This document shows, piece after piece, positions 27,737 to 36,255 of a stretch of 64,000 bases of DNA. The translations under genes and the position numbers were made by a program. Under the pieces are notes generated by a model. That model was not told the DNA's origin, made no database searches, and saw only the letters and a program-made list of their open reading frames with translations. Every line of letters begins with the position of its first letter. Position 1 is the stretch's first letter. This DNA is from Corynebacterium argentoratense DSM 44202 (GTDB lineage: Bacteria > Actinomycetota > Actinomycetes > Mycobacteriales > Mycobacteriaceae), in assembly GCF_000590555.1 (NCBI RefSeq), contig NC_022198.1, positions 454,338 through 518,337 on the forward strand. The letters are read 5' to 3'.

Positions 27737-29425
27737 ATGACTACAACATTTAATGCCCTCAACACTGTGGGGACAGGTAATCTACGCTTGTTGGCCGAAG
27801 GTGGAGCCCAAGGCGAAGCCAGCACCGGCAATCCGATCCTGAATATCGCCATCTTCGTTATCTTCATCGTGATCACGATGGCTATCGTGATGCGTGCCGG
27901 AAAATCCACCAAGGAAGCTTCCGACTTCTACACCGGTGGCGCTACCTTCTCGGGTAAGCAAAACGGTCTGGCTATCGCCGGTGACTACCTGTCTGCTGCG
28001 TCCTTCCTGGGTATCGTTGGCGCCGTCGCCCTCAACGGTTACGACGGCTTCCTGTACTCCGTCGGCTTCTTCGTCGCATGGCTGGTGGCACTGCTGCTGG
28101 TTGCGGAGCCGCTGCGTAACACTGGTAAGTTCACCATGGCCGACGTGCTGAGCTTCCGCCTCAAGCAGAAGCCCGTCCGCGTGGCTGCAGCTTTCGGCAC
28201 CCTGTTCGTGTCCCTGTTCTACCTGATCGCGCAGATGGCTGGTGCTGGTTCACTGGTGTCGGTGCTGCTGGACATCCATGACAAGAAGTCCCAGGCGATT
28301 GTTGTCGCTGTTGTGGGCGCCGTCATGATTGCCTACGTCCTCTTCGGTGGCATGAAGGGCACCACCTACGTTCAGATGATTAAGGCTGTGCTGCTGGTCT
28401 CGGGTGTTGCGTTCATGACTATCACCATCCTCATTGGCGTCAAGGGCAACTTTTCTCACCTGCTGCAGCAGGCTATCGATATGCACGCCGCATCGGGTGC
28501 CTCATCGGAGGATGCCCAGAAGATTCTCGAGCCCGGTTTGAAGTACGGTAAGACCGCTACGACCCGACTGGACTTCGTCTCTTTGGCACTGGCCCTGGTG
28601 CTTGGTACTGCTGGTCTGCCTCACGTGCTCATGCGCTTCTACACCGTTCCGACCGCCCGCGAGGCTCGTCGCTCCGTTACCTGGGCAATCGGCCTGATCG
28701 GCGCCTTCTACCTGATGGCCCTGGTGCTTGGTTACGGCGCTGCCGCTCTGGTTGGCCCCGAGCGCATCAAGAACGCTCCTGGTGGCGCAAACGCCGCGGC
28801 ACCGCTGCTGGCTCTCGAAATCGGTGGTAGCTTCGTGATGGCCCTGATCTCGGCCGTCGCATTCGCTACAGTCCTCGCGGTTGTGGCAGGCCTGGCGATT
28901 ACCGCATCGGCCTCTGTGGCGCACGACATCTACCACTCGATCATCCGTGACGGAAAGTCCACGGAGGAAGAGCAGGTCCGCGTCTCCCGTATCACGGTTG
29001 TCGTGATCGGCGTTGTCTCCATCATCTTGGGCATCCTGGCCATGGGCCAAAACGTTGCCTTCTTGGTGGCCCTGGCGTTCGCTATCGCGGCGTCCGCAAA
29101 CCTGCCCACTATCCTGTACTCGCTGTACTGGAAGGAATTCAACACCACCGGCGCGTTGGCATCCATGTACACCGGCCTTGTGTGCGCCCTGGTGCTGATC
29201 ATCTTCTCCCCGGCGGTGTCTGGCACGGACAAGTCGATGTTCACCAACGTTGACTTCCACTGGTTCCCACTGAACAACCCGGGCTTGATCTCCATCCCGG
29301 CAGCGTTCATCGCAGGCTTCATCGGCACCAAGCTTGGTAAGCCGGACAACTTCGATGACCTGCAGGCAGAGATGGAAGTTCGTTCCCTCACCGGTGTTGG
29401 TGTTGAGGCTCCGGTCGACCACTAA
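27737..29425 (+). CDS. mctC: Monocarboxylate/sodium solute symporter MctC
   Basis: A 562-residue inner-membrane transporter of the sodium:solute symporter family with about 13 helices. The family blocks SDFYTGGATFSGKQNGLAIAGDYLSAASFLG (seen as SDFYTGGATFSG and AGDYLSAASFLG), GLPHVLMRFYTVPTAREARRSV (GLPHVLMRFYTV) and FAIAASANLPTILYSLYW match acetate/pyruvate/propionate carriers. In C. glutamicum, MctC takes up acetate, pyruvate and propionate. It follows the DUF485 gene in one operon and has a terminator 30 bases after its stop. Confidence 0.94.
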   Translation: MTTTFNALNTVGTGNLRLLAEGGAQGEASTGNPILNIAIFVIFIVITMAIVMRAGKSTKEASDFYTGGATFSGKQNGLAIAGDYLSAASFLGIVGAVALNGYDGFLYSVGFFVAWLVALLLVAEPLRNTGKFTMADVLSFRLKQKPVRVAAAFGTLFVSLFYLIAQMAGAGSLVSVLLDIHDKKSQAIVVAVVGAVMIAYVLFGGMKGTTYVQMIKAVLLVSGVAFMTITILIGVKGNFSHLLQQAIDMHAASGASSEDAQKILEPGLKYGKTATTRLDFVSLALALVLGTAGLPHVLMRFYTVPTAREARRSVTWAIGLIGAFYLMALVLGYGAAALVGPERIKNAPGGANAAAPLLALEIGGSFVMALISAVAFATVLAVVAGLAITASASVAHDIYHSIIRDGKSTEEEQVRVSRITVVVIGVVSIILGILAMGQNVAFLVALAFAIAASANLPTILYSLYWKEFNTTGALASMYTGLVCALVLIIFSPAVSGTDKSMFTNVDFHWFPLNNPGLISIPAAFIAGFIGTKLGKPDNFDDLQAEMEVRSLTGVGVEAPVDH

Positions 29426-29452
29426 AACCTGAGGGCTAGGCTCAGGCCTACC

Positions 29453-29492
29453 AGCCCCGAGGCGTATGTTTACGTGCACCCCGGGGCTTTGT
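29453..29492 (+). terminator. mctC terminator
   Basis: AGCCCCG at 29453 pairs with CGGGGCT at 29482, with an inner CGT/ACG extension, followed by TTGTTATT. An additional CCTGAG/CTCAGG hairpin precedes it at 29429-29446. Confidence 0.8.
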
Positions 29493-29539
29493 TATTGGTG
29501 TCGTTTTTATGCTTGTGCTCTGCCGCTTAAGATTGTCCT

Positions 29540-30445
29540 ATGCGTTTGGAGGCCCATCACATCTCTACGCCACGCAAGATCGCCATTGTGCTGATCGTCG
29601 TGGCGGTTTTTGTTGTGTTCGGGTTCGCTGCGGTGCGCCGCCCGTCGGTGCCGGAGGCCTTGTATAGTGTGTCGGCGGCTCCGGCGGAGATCAAGGCGTC
29701 CACCGATGGTCGCGCGGGGCTGAGCGATAGTGATATTGCGACGCTCAAGGGCTTTGTGTCGAATTCAACTGGTTCGCAGTTGAGCTATACGCGTTTGCCT
29801 GATGGTTACCACGTGGGCACCGCTACGGAGCGTTTCGCTAGGCCTGCGTTGAGCCTGATCAAGCTGTATATCGCTGATTATGTGTTGGAGCATGGCACGG
29901 TTAAGCAGCGGGCGCAGGCGATCGAAATGATTAAGGCTTCTGATGATGAGACAGCCGAGAAGCTGTATGAGGCCTACCCTGAGGCGATTGATGACGTCGC
30001 GGATAAGTACGGTTTGCTGTCCACGCGCAGCAATGAGTCGTGGGGGTACAGCGTGACCTCCACGTATGATGTTGTGCTGTTCATCATTGAGAAGTTGAAG
30101 ACCGATCCTGATTCGCCTTTGTTGGATGCGATGAGGCATCCGGATGCGGTGGCTGCTGATGGGTATCCGCAGGATTTTGGAACGTCGGTGTTGCCTGGTG
30201 TGCGCGGTTCCAAATGGGGTTGGTCCAATGATTTGGAGCTGCATTCGTCTGTGTCTTTTGGCGATAATTATGTGGTTGCTGCGGCGGTGACTGGTTCGGC
30301 GGATGATTTGACCCGGTTGGTGGTCAATCAGATGGTTCCGGTGTTTGGGCAGTCGTTGCGCCAGCTTGCTCCTCCGGGGGCGTCGGAATCTACGTCTACC
30401 CGTCCGCGTCCCACACCAACCGCTACGTCGAAGAGAAAGAGCTAG
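29540..30445 (+). CDS. Membrane-anchored beta-lactamase-fold (SxxK) protein
   Basis: A 301-residue protein. One N-terminal helix (IAIVLIVVAVFVVFGFAAV, near 14-32) anchors it; the rest is outside. The motif PALSLIKLYIADYV near residue 104 has the SxxK arrangement of serine penicillin-binding enzymes and class A beta-lactamases, and STYDVVLFI may hold the second motif region. I do not find a clear KTG box; the region near VRGSKWGWSND may replace it. A Pro/Thr/Ser-rich tail follows. Probably a cell-wall binding or hydrolytic protein. It lies four bases before the antiporter gene. Confidence 0.75.
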   Translation: MRLEAHHISTPRKIAIVLIVVAVFVVFGFAAVRRPSVPEALYSVSAAPAEIKASTDGRAGLSDSDIATLKGFVSNSTGSQLSYTRLPDGYHVGTATERFARPALSLIKLYIADYVLEHGTVKQRAQAIEMIKASDDETAEKLYEAYPEAIDDVADKYGLLSTRSNESWGYSVTSTYDVVLFIIEKLKTDPDSPLLDAMRHPDAVAADGYPQDFGTSVLPGVRGSKWGWSNDLELHSSVSFGDNYVVAAAVTGSADDLTRLVVNQMVPVFGQSLRQLAPPGASESTSTRPRPTPTATSKRKS

Positions 30446-30448
30446 TAC

Positions 30449-31900
30449 GTGGCTGTCATGCCGGATATTGCATATATGGCTTCTGGTGAGGCCGCGAACG
30501 TCGATGTCATTTTGTCGATGATGTGGATCGCGATTGCTGCGTTGGCGTCGCCCTTGTTGAGCTTCCTTACGGGCAAGCGTGTGCCGGGTGTGGTGTTCAT
30601 GCTTGTCCTTGGTGTCATCATTGGGCCTGAGGTTCTTGGTTTGGCTTCCTCGGACGGCTCGAATGCGTTGTTGCGTGAGCTTGGCCTGGGCATGCTGTTT
30701 TTGTTGGCGGGTTGGGAGATTGATCCCGATTCGATTCATGGCAAGCAGGGGCGTCGTGCCGCTGTGACCTGGATTGTGTCTTTGTTGGCGGCTTTTGGTG
30801 CCGCGCTGATTGTGTTCGGCAACCGGGACGTGCTGACTTCTGTGGTGATGGCTATCGCGGTCAGTTCGACGGCGATGGGCACGTTGTTGCCGGTGATTAA
30901 GACTGCTGGTGTGGCGGATTCGCCTGTAGGCCGCGGGGTGTTGGTCCACGGTGCTGTCGGTGAGCTCGGCCCGGTGTTTGCGATGGCGCTGTTGTTGTCA
31001 ACGCGGGCGACGTGGTTGACTTTGGTCATTTTGGTGTTGTTTATGGGCGGCGCGATCGTGGTGGCTTTGGTTCCTCGGTCGGTGAGTCTGTTGGTCCCGT
31101 GGGTGGGGCGTGCTGTTCGCGATGGTGCGAGCCATACGTCGCAGACGATTATGCGCGCGGTGATTGTGCTGTTGACTTTGTTGATGGCGATGGCTGCGGT
31201 GTTCGAGTTGGACGTGGTGCTGGGAGCGTTTGCCGCGGGTATTATTCTGCGCGCGCTGGTTCCTGTGCGGGCGCGCAAGACGGTGGAGGCCCGCTTGGAT
31301 GTGCTGGGTTATGGCCTGCTGATTCCGGTGTTTTTCATCAGTAGTGGCATGGCGATTGATGTGTCTTCGGTGTTTAGTTCACTGTGGATCGTTGTGCTGG
31401 CCGTGGTGGTGATTTTGGGTGCTCGCGGTGTGCCGATTTTCTTGGCGGAGCGGTTCACGGATACTGGTTCGGGGATTGTTGGTTTGCGCGATCAGCTGCA
31501 GTTGTCCTTGTATTCGGCTACTGGGTTGCCGATTATTGTTGCGGTGACGGAGATCGCGTTGCAGCGTGATTTGATCGCCGAGCGTTTGGCGTCGGTGCTG
31601 GTGTCTGCTGGTGCTGTGACGGTGTTGTTGTTCCCGTTGATGGCTGTGTGGGTTGCTAATTTTGTGCCGGGGCCGCAGTCCGACGATGCCGGTGACGATG
31701 GTGATGACGCCGCGTCGGGTACTGATGCGGCGCAGGTTTCCGGTGATGCGGACGATGCGCCGGTGGAAGCGCACCGTCAGGCGGGTGCAGATAATGAGGA
31801 GACGGCCGCACCGAAGCGGAGAACGTCGTCGACGGTGGACGATGAGGAGATCACCCTGGATGATGATCATCCTTCATCGCTGAAGAACTCTGCTGATTAG
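30449..31900 (+). CDS. CPA2-type cation:proton antiporter
   Basis: A 483-residue membrane protein with about 12 helices in the first 410 residues, ending in an acidic tail rich in Asp/Ala (near 412-483). Blocks such as RVPGVVFMLVLGVIIGPEVLGL, LGLGMLFLLAGWEID and FELDVVLGAFAAGIILRALVP are typical of the Na+/H+ exchanger domain, monovalent cation:proton antiporter-2 group. There is no TrkA-N domain. Start GTG at 30449; an ATG three codons in is possible. It is close behind the SxxK gene, so the two are likely co-transcribed. Confidence 0.88.
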   Translation: MAVMPDIAYMASGEAANVDVILSMMWIAIAALASPLLSFLTGKRVPGVVFMLVLGVIIGPEVLGLASSDGSNALLRELGLGMLFLLAGWEIDPDSIHGKQGRRAAVTWIVSLLAAFGAALIVFGNRDVLTSVVMAIAVSSTAMGTLLPVIKTAGVADSPVGRGVLVHGAVGELGPVFAMALLLSTRATWLTLVILVLFMGGAIVVALVPRSVSLLVPWVGRAVRDGASHTSQTIMRAVIVLLTLLMAMAAVFELDVVLGAFAAGIILRALVPVRARKTVEARLDVLGYGLLIPVFFISSGMAIDVSSVFSSLWIVVLAVVVILGARGVPIFLAERFTDTGSGIVGLRDQLQLSLYSATGLPIIVAVTEIALQRDLIAERLASVLVSAGAVTVLLFPLMAVWVANFVPGPQSDDAGDDGDDAASGTDAAQVSGDADDAPVEAHRQAGADNEETAAPKRRTSSTVDDEEITLDDDHPSSLKNSAD

Positions 31901-31919
31901 CGCGTGCCTGTGTGCGTGT

Positions 31920-32316
31920 TTAGCGCGGGGTGAATTGCTGGAGCAGTGTGGAGGAGCCGTTGGCGGCGTCGCTGGATCCTGCGGCAAGTTTGCTTAGGTC
32001 GAGTTGGCTCAAGTCAGGGATGGGGATTTCGGGGGCTTCGCCGGGGACGACGGGTAGTTCGTTGATGGTGCTGCCTGGGGTCCACTGCCCCCAGTCGTGG
32101 GCGTAGACGTTGTTGATGTCGACGAGGATGCCTCCCACGTGGGTTTGGAGCCCAGCTTTTTGGTGGATGGTGATGCGGGGGTGGATGCGTCCTTGGGAGC
32201 CCCAGTCGTGCTGCCAGAAGTACTCCCCAAGGCCGTCGGCGATGCACCAGTCTATGACGTTGTAGTTCCCATAGACGCCAAGGCGTAGCCCTGCTGCGGT
32301 GATGAGCGCTCCCAAG
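31920..32316 (-). pseudogene. C-terminal fragment of a DUF1906 (Rv2525c-like) secreted protein
   Basis: The frame reads GALITAAGLRLGVYGNYNVIDWCIADGLGEYFWQHDWG (seen as LRLGVYGNYNVIDWC and EYFWQHDWG), then GGILVDINNVYAHDWGQW. This is the second half of the glycoside-hydrolase-like DUF1906 domain. About 130 residues of the normal domain and the signal peptide are missing. Upstream of 32316 the DNA turns abruptly AT-rich with no matching frame. The ATG-like start is internal to the domain, so this is best called a truncated gene. Confidence 0.7.
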
Positions 32317-32366
32317 GAGTAACAAGAGTTTACTTAGAATAATTCTTGTAACACTAGCAACATTTT

Positions 32367-33152
32367 TTATAGGCGCGAGGGTTCCTCATGCCCATCAAGC
32401 TCCCTCAACAAATACACATCCATAATCCAGCCATGCTGCTCACGCAATGAGGCCTTGAGTTCCGCGATGTCATCACCAATGTCTGACACCCAACCCGAAC
32501 GCAACACCTGCATATCTGTGCCCACATACGCGCCCCACCACATGTAGGTATCGGGGCCGGAAACCTCACGCCACCCAGCGCCCCCGTCCAACATCACCAC
32601 ACAATTACGGCGATCGGCGGCACTCGTTGCAGGCAGATTACGCGCCGTCGTCACATGGATGGCCTCGCCAATGCGATTAATCAAAATCCCATGGGCGGCA
32701 GTGAGTGCCTGCACAGAGGTAATGCCAGGAATCACCCGCACCTCACACTCCAAGCCGCACTCGCCACGCATACGGTCAATAATCCTCAACGTCGAGTCGT
32801 ACAAACTGGGATCCCCCCACACCAAAAACGCCGCAGAACCCCCCTCATCTACAGCCCCCACTAACGCATCCGTCAGCAGCTGCGCGCGGGCAGAATGCCA
32901 ACGCCGAACCTCCGCACGATAAGCCGCCGCATCCCCTGGCTGGCGATCTCGAGGCGGATCAACGACACTGACCAGACGCACCTTCGGGGCATGCTCCGCC
33001 AAAATCTGCCGACGCACCCCCAGCAAATCATCCTTCGAATCCCCCTTATCCAAAGCGACAACCGCATCGACAGCCTGCAACGCCTCGATAGCTTCAACAG
33101 TCACATGCTTCGGGCTACCAGCACCGATACCAATCACATAAACAGTACGCAC
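32367..33152 (-). CDS. cobF: Precorrin-6A synthase (deacetylating) CobF
   Basis: A 261-residue SAM-dependent methylase of the aerobic cobalamin route: it methylates C-1 of precorrin-5 with loss of acetate. Family blocks are VYVIGIGAGSPKHVTVEAIEAL, VVALDKGDSKDDL, AFLVWGDPSLYDSTLRI and VIPGITSVQALTAAHGI. Length is normal. No other cob gene lies within the window, so it is a stand-alone gene. The truncated DUF1906 fragment lies 50 bases downstream. Confidence 0.92.
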   Translation of the reverse strand: MRTVYVIGIGAGSPKHVTVEAIEALQAVDAVVALDKGDSKDDLLGVRRQILAEHAPKVRLVSVVDPPRDRQPGDAAAYRAEVRRWHSARAQLLTDALVGAVDEGGSAAFLVWGDPSLYDSTLRIIDRMRGECGLECEVRVIPGITSVQALTAAHGILINRIGEAIHVTTARNLPATSAADRRNCVVMLDGGAGWREVSGPDTYMWWGAYVGTDMQVLRSGWVSDIGDDIAELKASLREQHGWIMDVYLLRELDGHEEPSRL

Positions 33153-33178
33153 ACCCCAAGACTAGCCCCACCAACGCA

Positions 33179-33222
33179 TGACGCCGCGCACCCACAGCAC
33201 ACAGCTGCAGCACGCGGCGTCA
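33179..33222. repeat. TGACGCCGCG/CGCGGCGTCA inverted repeat
   Basis: A perfect 10-bp arm pair with a 24-base loop lies between cobF and the next leftward gene. No U-run follows on either strand, so it is not a standard terminator. The outer arms match the repeat at 17597. Confidence 0.65.
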
Positions 33223-33237
33223 CAAAGAGAAGAAGGC

Positions 33238-33507
33238 TTAGTCCTCGCCGAACATTTCCTCGCGCTCCGTCGGGGACAACTGGCCGTTCATGTCAGCGAA
33301 GTTGCGTGCGATGGTGCGCTGCATGAACTGGTTGGTAGCGTCGTGAAGCTTCTTGGCGTCGTACATGTTCAAAAGCAATGCGCGCTCGGTCGAACCAGTG
33401 GCCTCGTCCAGAAGGCTAACCTCCAGGTACTCAAAACCATTCTGATCCAAGAACGCGCACACGACCTTCTTGCCATCAACATCGGTAAAGGTGGGCTTCG
33501 TGCTCAT
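33238..33507 (-). CDS. Small conserved corynebacterial protein
   Basis: An 89-residue cytoplasmic protein: MSTKPTFTDVDGKKVVCAFL start, one cysteine, a central TERALLLNMYDAKKLHDA segment and an acidic end. The ATG at 33507 was chosen; a longer frame reads into the upstream region without conservation cues. I recognise it only as a corynebacterial hypothetical. A TGACGCC hairpin follows its stop, and the mycoredoxin gene is divergent. Confidence 0.7.
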   Translation of the reverse strand: MSTKPTFTDVDGKKVVCAFLDQNGFEYLEVSLLDEATGSTERALLLNMYDAKKLHDATNQFMQRTIARNFADMNGQLSPTEREEMFGED

Positions 33508-33696
33508 GATGAAAAACCTAACTCTTGAAACGGACCCCGGTACACGGCCACAGGTCCACGAACAATACGAGTGCTCCAACGCACCACTCACACACTAGGA
33601 TACTGCCTAAAAGGGTCAGGCGTGGCCGTTTTTAAAAAATGGGGCCAACTGTGTACCCCCGTTGCAGCAGCTCTATTTTTTCGGCACTATGGAACC

Positions 33697-33951
33697 ATGT
33701 CTGAAGCACACGTGACCCTGTACACCACCACCTGGTGCCCCTTCTGCCAGAAGCTCGTCAAAAACCTCGACCGCACCAACACCCCCTACGTCAACATCGA
33801 TGTCGAAGACGACCTCGAGGCTGCCGAATGGGTGAAATCCGTCAACGACGGTAACCGCGTTGTCCCCACCGTCAAGTATTCCGACGGTAGCTACGCCACC
33901 AACCCGCCCGCATCCGAGGTGCGCGCGAAGGTCGAGGAACTATCCAATTAG
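33697..33951 (+). CDS. Mycoredoxin (glutaredoxin-like, Mrx1)
   Basis: An 84-residue thioredoxin-fold protein. The active site CPFC lies in LYTTTWCPFCQKLV near residues 15-18; the cis-proline stretch VVPTVKYSDG and the C-terminal helix follow. Mycoredoxins reduce mycothiol mixed disulphides in actinobacteria. The ATG at 33697 gives the normal size. It is the last host gene before the prophage and has its own terminator. Confidence 0.9.
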   Translation: MSEAHVTLYTTTWCPFCQKLVKNLDRTNTPYVNIDVEDDLEAAEWVKSVNDGNRVVPTVKYSDGSYATNPPASEVRAKVEELSN

Positions 33952-33977
33952 CTCGCGCATATCCCGAATAAAACAAT

Positions 33978-34019
33978 AGTGGGGCCCAGCAGTGTTTGTA
34001 CTGCTAGGCCTCACTTTTT
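33978..34019 (+). terminator. Mycoredoxin gene terminator
   Basis: AGTGGGGCCCAGCAGT pairs with ACTGCTAGGCCTCACT (one bulge and a wobble), followed by TTTTTC. It ends four bases before the prophage attachment core, so phage insertion left host termination intact. Confidence 0.88.
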
Positions 34020-34022
34020 CAA

Positions 34023-34044
34023 TGGTGCCCCAGAGAGGAATCGA
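34023..34044. mobile_element. Left attachment site core (tRNA 3'-end remnant)
   Basis: Read on the minus strand, the 22 bases end in CTCTCTGGGGCACCA, preceded by TCGATTCC, that is a T-loop end, acceptor strand and CCA of a tRNA. No tRNA body lies next to it. This is the expected duplicate left when a phage integrates in a tRNA 3' end; the intact tRNA should lie at the right junction outside the window. A palindrome TCGACTATAATAGTCGA (34041-34057) overlaps the phage side. The tRNA identity is not readable. Confidence 0.7.
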
Positions 34045-34127
34045 CTATAATAGTCGAGCCGTCTACCAGCATAAACACTAAAAACCCCCACCCTGTGGAC
34101 CATCTGTGGACCACGTAGAAAACGCCG

Positions 34128-35192
34128 CTAGCTCAAAAGATCGGCCACCGCGTCTAGATCACTGTCAAAAAGGTGGCTATATACGTCCAAAGTCATTTTT
34201 GCAGAAGAGTGTCCCAGCTGACGCTGAACAACTAAGACGCTACACCCAGCCTGGATCATGAGGGAGGCGGCGGTGTGCCTAAGATCGTGCATGCTAAGGC
34301 GTGGGAATGTAGGGTCTTGTTTCTGAGACTCTTTAATCGCCTTAGACCACCAGCCCCGCTTACCGGGGTTTGTCACTGGACCGCCCTGTGGACGCTCCCA
34401 GATAAACTCGTTGCTCCCCTTATCCCCGATGGACTCTAGGACGGCGGCTAGGGTGGGCGCGGGGATCGCCACGCGCCTAACCCTCCCCGTTTTCGTGGTC
34501 CCTAAAACAGGCTTAGCACCTATATAGCTAATGCTTTTAGAGATAGTGGCCCGCGCGTGTTTTTCGTCTATGTCTGATGGGGTGAGGGCGGCACATTCAC
34601 CTAGGCGCGCCCCCGTGGTCCCCATGAAAAGGAGTAGGGAGCGATAACGGCCCGCGTTATCCGCTAGCCGTATGAGCTGTTCCCCGGTTAGTGGGGTGGC
34701 CGCTTTTGCCCGTTTGGGTGGCAGCGGTAAGCGGGCGGCGTGGTTAACGTCGATATGCCCACCTTCCTTTGCGTAGTTCAAAAGCTTATGCACGAGGCTG
34801 ACGGCCCGCTGAACTAGGCTAGCTGATCGTTTGCTAGCCAGTGTGTAGACCCACTCTGTTAGGTCTGGCCGGGTTATTGTATCGGCGGGGAATTCACCCC
34901 ATCGGGGCTTAACGTGCACCCGGTAGCAGGTCTCTAAGCTTTGCTGGCTAGTGGGCGCTAGGTATTTGAGTTCTAAGCGTTTGTACTGGCCCCATAGTTC
35001 GCTGATGGTGGGGGCCGTTGTGGTGGTGTGGAGCTTGCCGTTTTCTATTTCTTGGAAGTTTTGGGCCACCCATGCCTGCGCGGAGGCTTTGGTTTTAAAC
35101 CCGCGTTTGGCGTGGCGTTTGCCGTCCGGGGTGGTGTATCGGACGCGCCACCTGGTCCCGGCTTTGATCGTGTATTTGTCTACGCTAGCCAT
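34128..35192 (-). CDS. int: Tyrosine integrase
   Basis: A 354-residue phage integrase. An AP2-like N-terminal arm-binding part (RWRVRYTTPDGKRHAKRGFKT as RVRYTTPDGKRHAKRGF) is followed by a SAM-like core-binding domain (60-165) and the catalytic domain. Catalytic residues are Arg in TGARLGECAAL, His and Arg in HDLRHTAASL, His in LGHSS and Tyr in DVYSHLF. It catalyses recombination between attP and attB. It sits 84 bases from the attachment core. Its start overlaps the ImmA-like gene by 13 bases. Confidence 0.95.
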   Translation of the reverse strand: MASVDKYTIKAGTRWRVRYTTPDGKRHAKRGFKTKASAQAWVAQNFQEIENGKLHTTTTAPTISELWGQYKRLELKYLAPTSQQSLETCYRVHVKPRWGEFPADTITRPDLTEWVYTLASKRSASLVQRAVSLVHKLLNYAKEGGHIDVNHAARLPLPPKRAKAATPLTGEQLIRLADNAGRYRSLLLFMGTTGARLGECAALTPSDIDEKHARATISKSISYIGAKPVLGTTKTGRVRRVAIPAPTLAAVLESIGDKGSNEFIWERPQGGPVTNPGKRGWWSKAIKESQKQDPTFPRLSMHDLRHTAASLMIQAGCSVLVVQRQLGHSSAKMTLDVYSHLFDSDLDAVADLLS

Positions 35193-35593
35193 GCTTTGCC
35201 AGCTTTCTGCGTGTGTGGGCTGTGCCGTTGATAGAATTCTATAGCGTGCCGGGGGAGGTCTAGTTCATTAGCTATAGCACCGGGGTGGCCGCCCGTGAGC
35301 GCTTCGGCCACCGCATAGTCGGCGGCCTTAATAAGTAAGGCGGCGGCATACCTATTTGCCTGTAGTTCTTGTCGGGCGTTGAGTGCGGGGTCTGTGGTTG
35401 GCCTATGTTGATTAGCAGCGTGCCCTAGCTCGTGGGCTAGGGTCCAGACGTGCTCGCGGTAGTTTTTGGAGACGTCCGCGCGGATGCTGACGCGGTGGGT
35501 TTGGTCATCGTAAAAACCTTTCGGACCTTCCCGGTGGTAGGTGATGGTTAGGCCCATGTTGTCGGCTAGTATGGCTAACCTATCTAATTGCAT
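35180..35593 (-). CDS. ImmA/IrrE family metallopeptidase
   Basis: A 137-residue protein with the zinc motif HELGHAANQH near residue 54 and a downstream Glu in ARQELQANRYAAALL that completes the site. Such peptidases cut or inactivate the neighbouring phage repressor on induction. Its start abuts the upstream repressor stop (shared base 35593), which fits repressor-protease pairing. It is probably translated with the repressor in the lysogenic transcript. Confidence 0.9.
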   Translation of the reverse strand: MQLDRLAILADNMGLTITYHREGPKGFYDDQTHRVSIRADVSKNYREHVWTLAHELGHAANQHRPTTDPALNARQELQANRYAAALLIKAADYAVAEALTGGHPGAIANELDLPRHAIEFYQRHSPHTQKAGKAWLA

Positions 35594-36084
35594 TAGGGTT
35601 CCTGTAGTTCGTTTGGTTCCAGTTCGTCACCGCTTAGGGCAACGTGGCGTTTTTCGTCGTACTCGACACTATAGGGGTCGTTATGGACAGCTAGGGGGCG
35701 GTAGTCGTCCATATGTTCGACTGTGGCGCCTGTGTCCTGTTGGTTTGCGGCGTTCGAATGTGCGAGTAATTGGTCGCCTAGGACGCGTTTTGTTAGCTCG
35801 TTGAGCAATTCGCGGGTGTGGATATTTGGCAGGATTAGGCCGGGCGAGGGGGCGTCTAGTTCTGCTGCGTGCAGTAGTCCTGTTTCATATAGCCCCTGGG
35901 CGGGAGGGCGCCCATAAGCCCGGCACAGCTGAATCACTTGGTCAGCTGTAAGTCTACCGCTGGCCAGCCGCCTGTTAAGCGTGGTTTGTGAGATTTTGGC
36001 GCGGGTAGCTGCCTGTAGCTGGCTGTCGCCTCCTGTTAATTCATCTAGCCATAGTTGTGCGGGGGTTTGCGGTGGTTTGGGCAT
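35593..36084 (-). CDS. Phage HTH repressor, long paralogue
   Basis: A 163-residue protein. A helix-turn-helix-like stretch (LQAATRAKISQTTLNRRLAS) is followed by LTADQVIQLCRAYGRPPAQGLYETGLL. The second block recurs in the protein at 36437-36769, so the two are paralogues. The C-terminal 80 residues are acidic with no known fold and may be the target of the adjacent ImmA-like peptidase. It is the natural lysogeny repressor by position and faces a promoter with palindromes. Confidence 0.75.
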   Translation of the reverse strand: MPKPPQTPAQLWLDELTGGDSQLQAATRAKISQTTLNRRLASGRLTADQVIQLCRAYGRPPAQGLYETGLLHAAELDAPSPGLILPNIHTRELLNELTKRVLGDQLLAHSNAANQQDTGATVEHMDDYRPLAVHNDPYSVEYDEKRHVALSGDELEPNELQEP

Positions 36085-36146
36085 GGTATCAGTGTAGCGG
36101 CTAATCGTTTTGATTTAAAGGGTTTGCGCTGGTAGGCGCCACGCGC

Positions 36147-36164
36147 TACCCCAGTATGGGGTTA
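36147..36164. promoter_or_regulatory. Candidate operator O1
   Basis: TACCCCAGTATGGGGTTA is a near-perfect palindrome just upstream of the -35 box at 36181 and between the divergent repressor and membrane-peptide genes. Confidence 0.55.
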
Positions 36165-36180
36165 GTGTAATTTTAAAAAA

Positions 36181-36209
36181 TTGACGTCTAACTAGCTGTG
36201 TCCCATAAT
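36181..36209 (+). promoter_or_regulatory. Sigma-A-like promoter, rightward
   Basis: TTGACG and CATAAT are separated by exactly 17 bases. Transcription would start near 36216, inside the second palindrome, and read the 39-residue membrane peptide. Confidence 0.75.
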
Positions 36210-36219
36210 GATTAACAGT

Positions 36220-36234
36220 TACCCAAAAGGGGTA
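36220..36234. promoter_or_regulatory. Candidate operator O2
   Basis: TACCCAAAAGGGGTA, with the same ACCC/GGGT arms as O1, overlaps the expected start of transcription. A bound repressor would block the promoter at 36181-36209. Confidence 0.55.
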
Positions 36235-36255
36235 GCATGGAGGAAGGTTTACAAC

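Noticed and set aside
29765..30949. 394-codon leftward frame across the SxxK and antiporter genes
   Set aside because: Same low-complexity Arg/His/Gln composition; both plus-strand genes are well supported.
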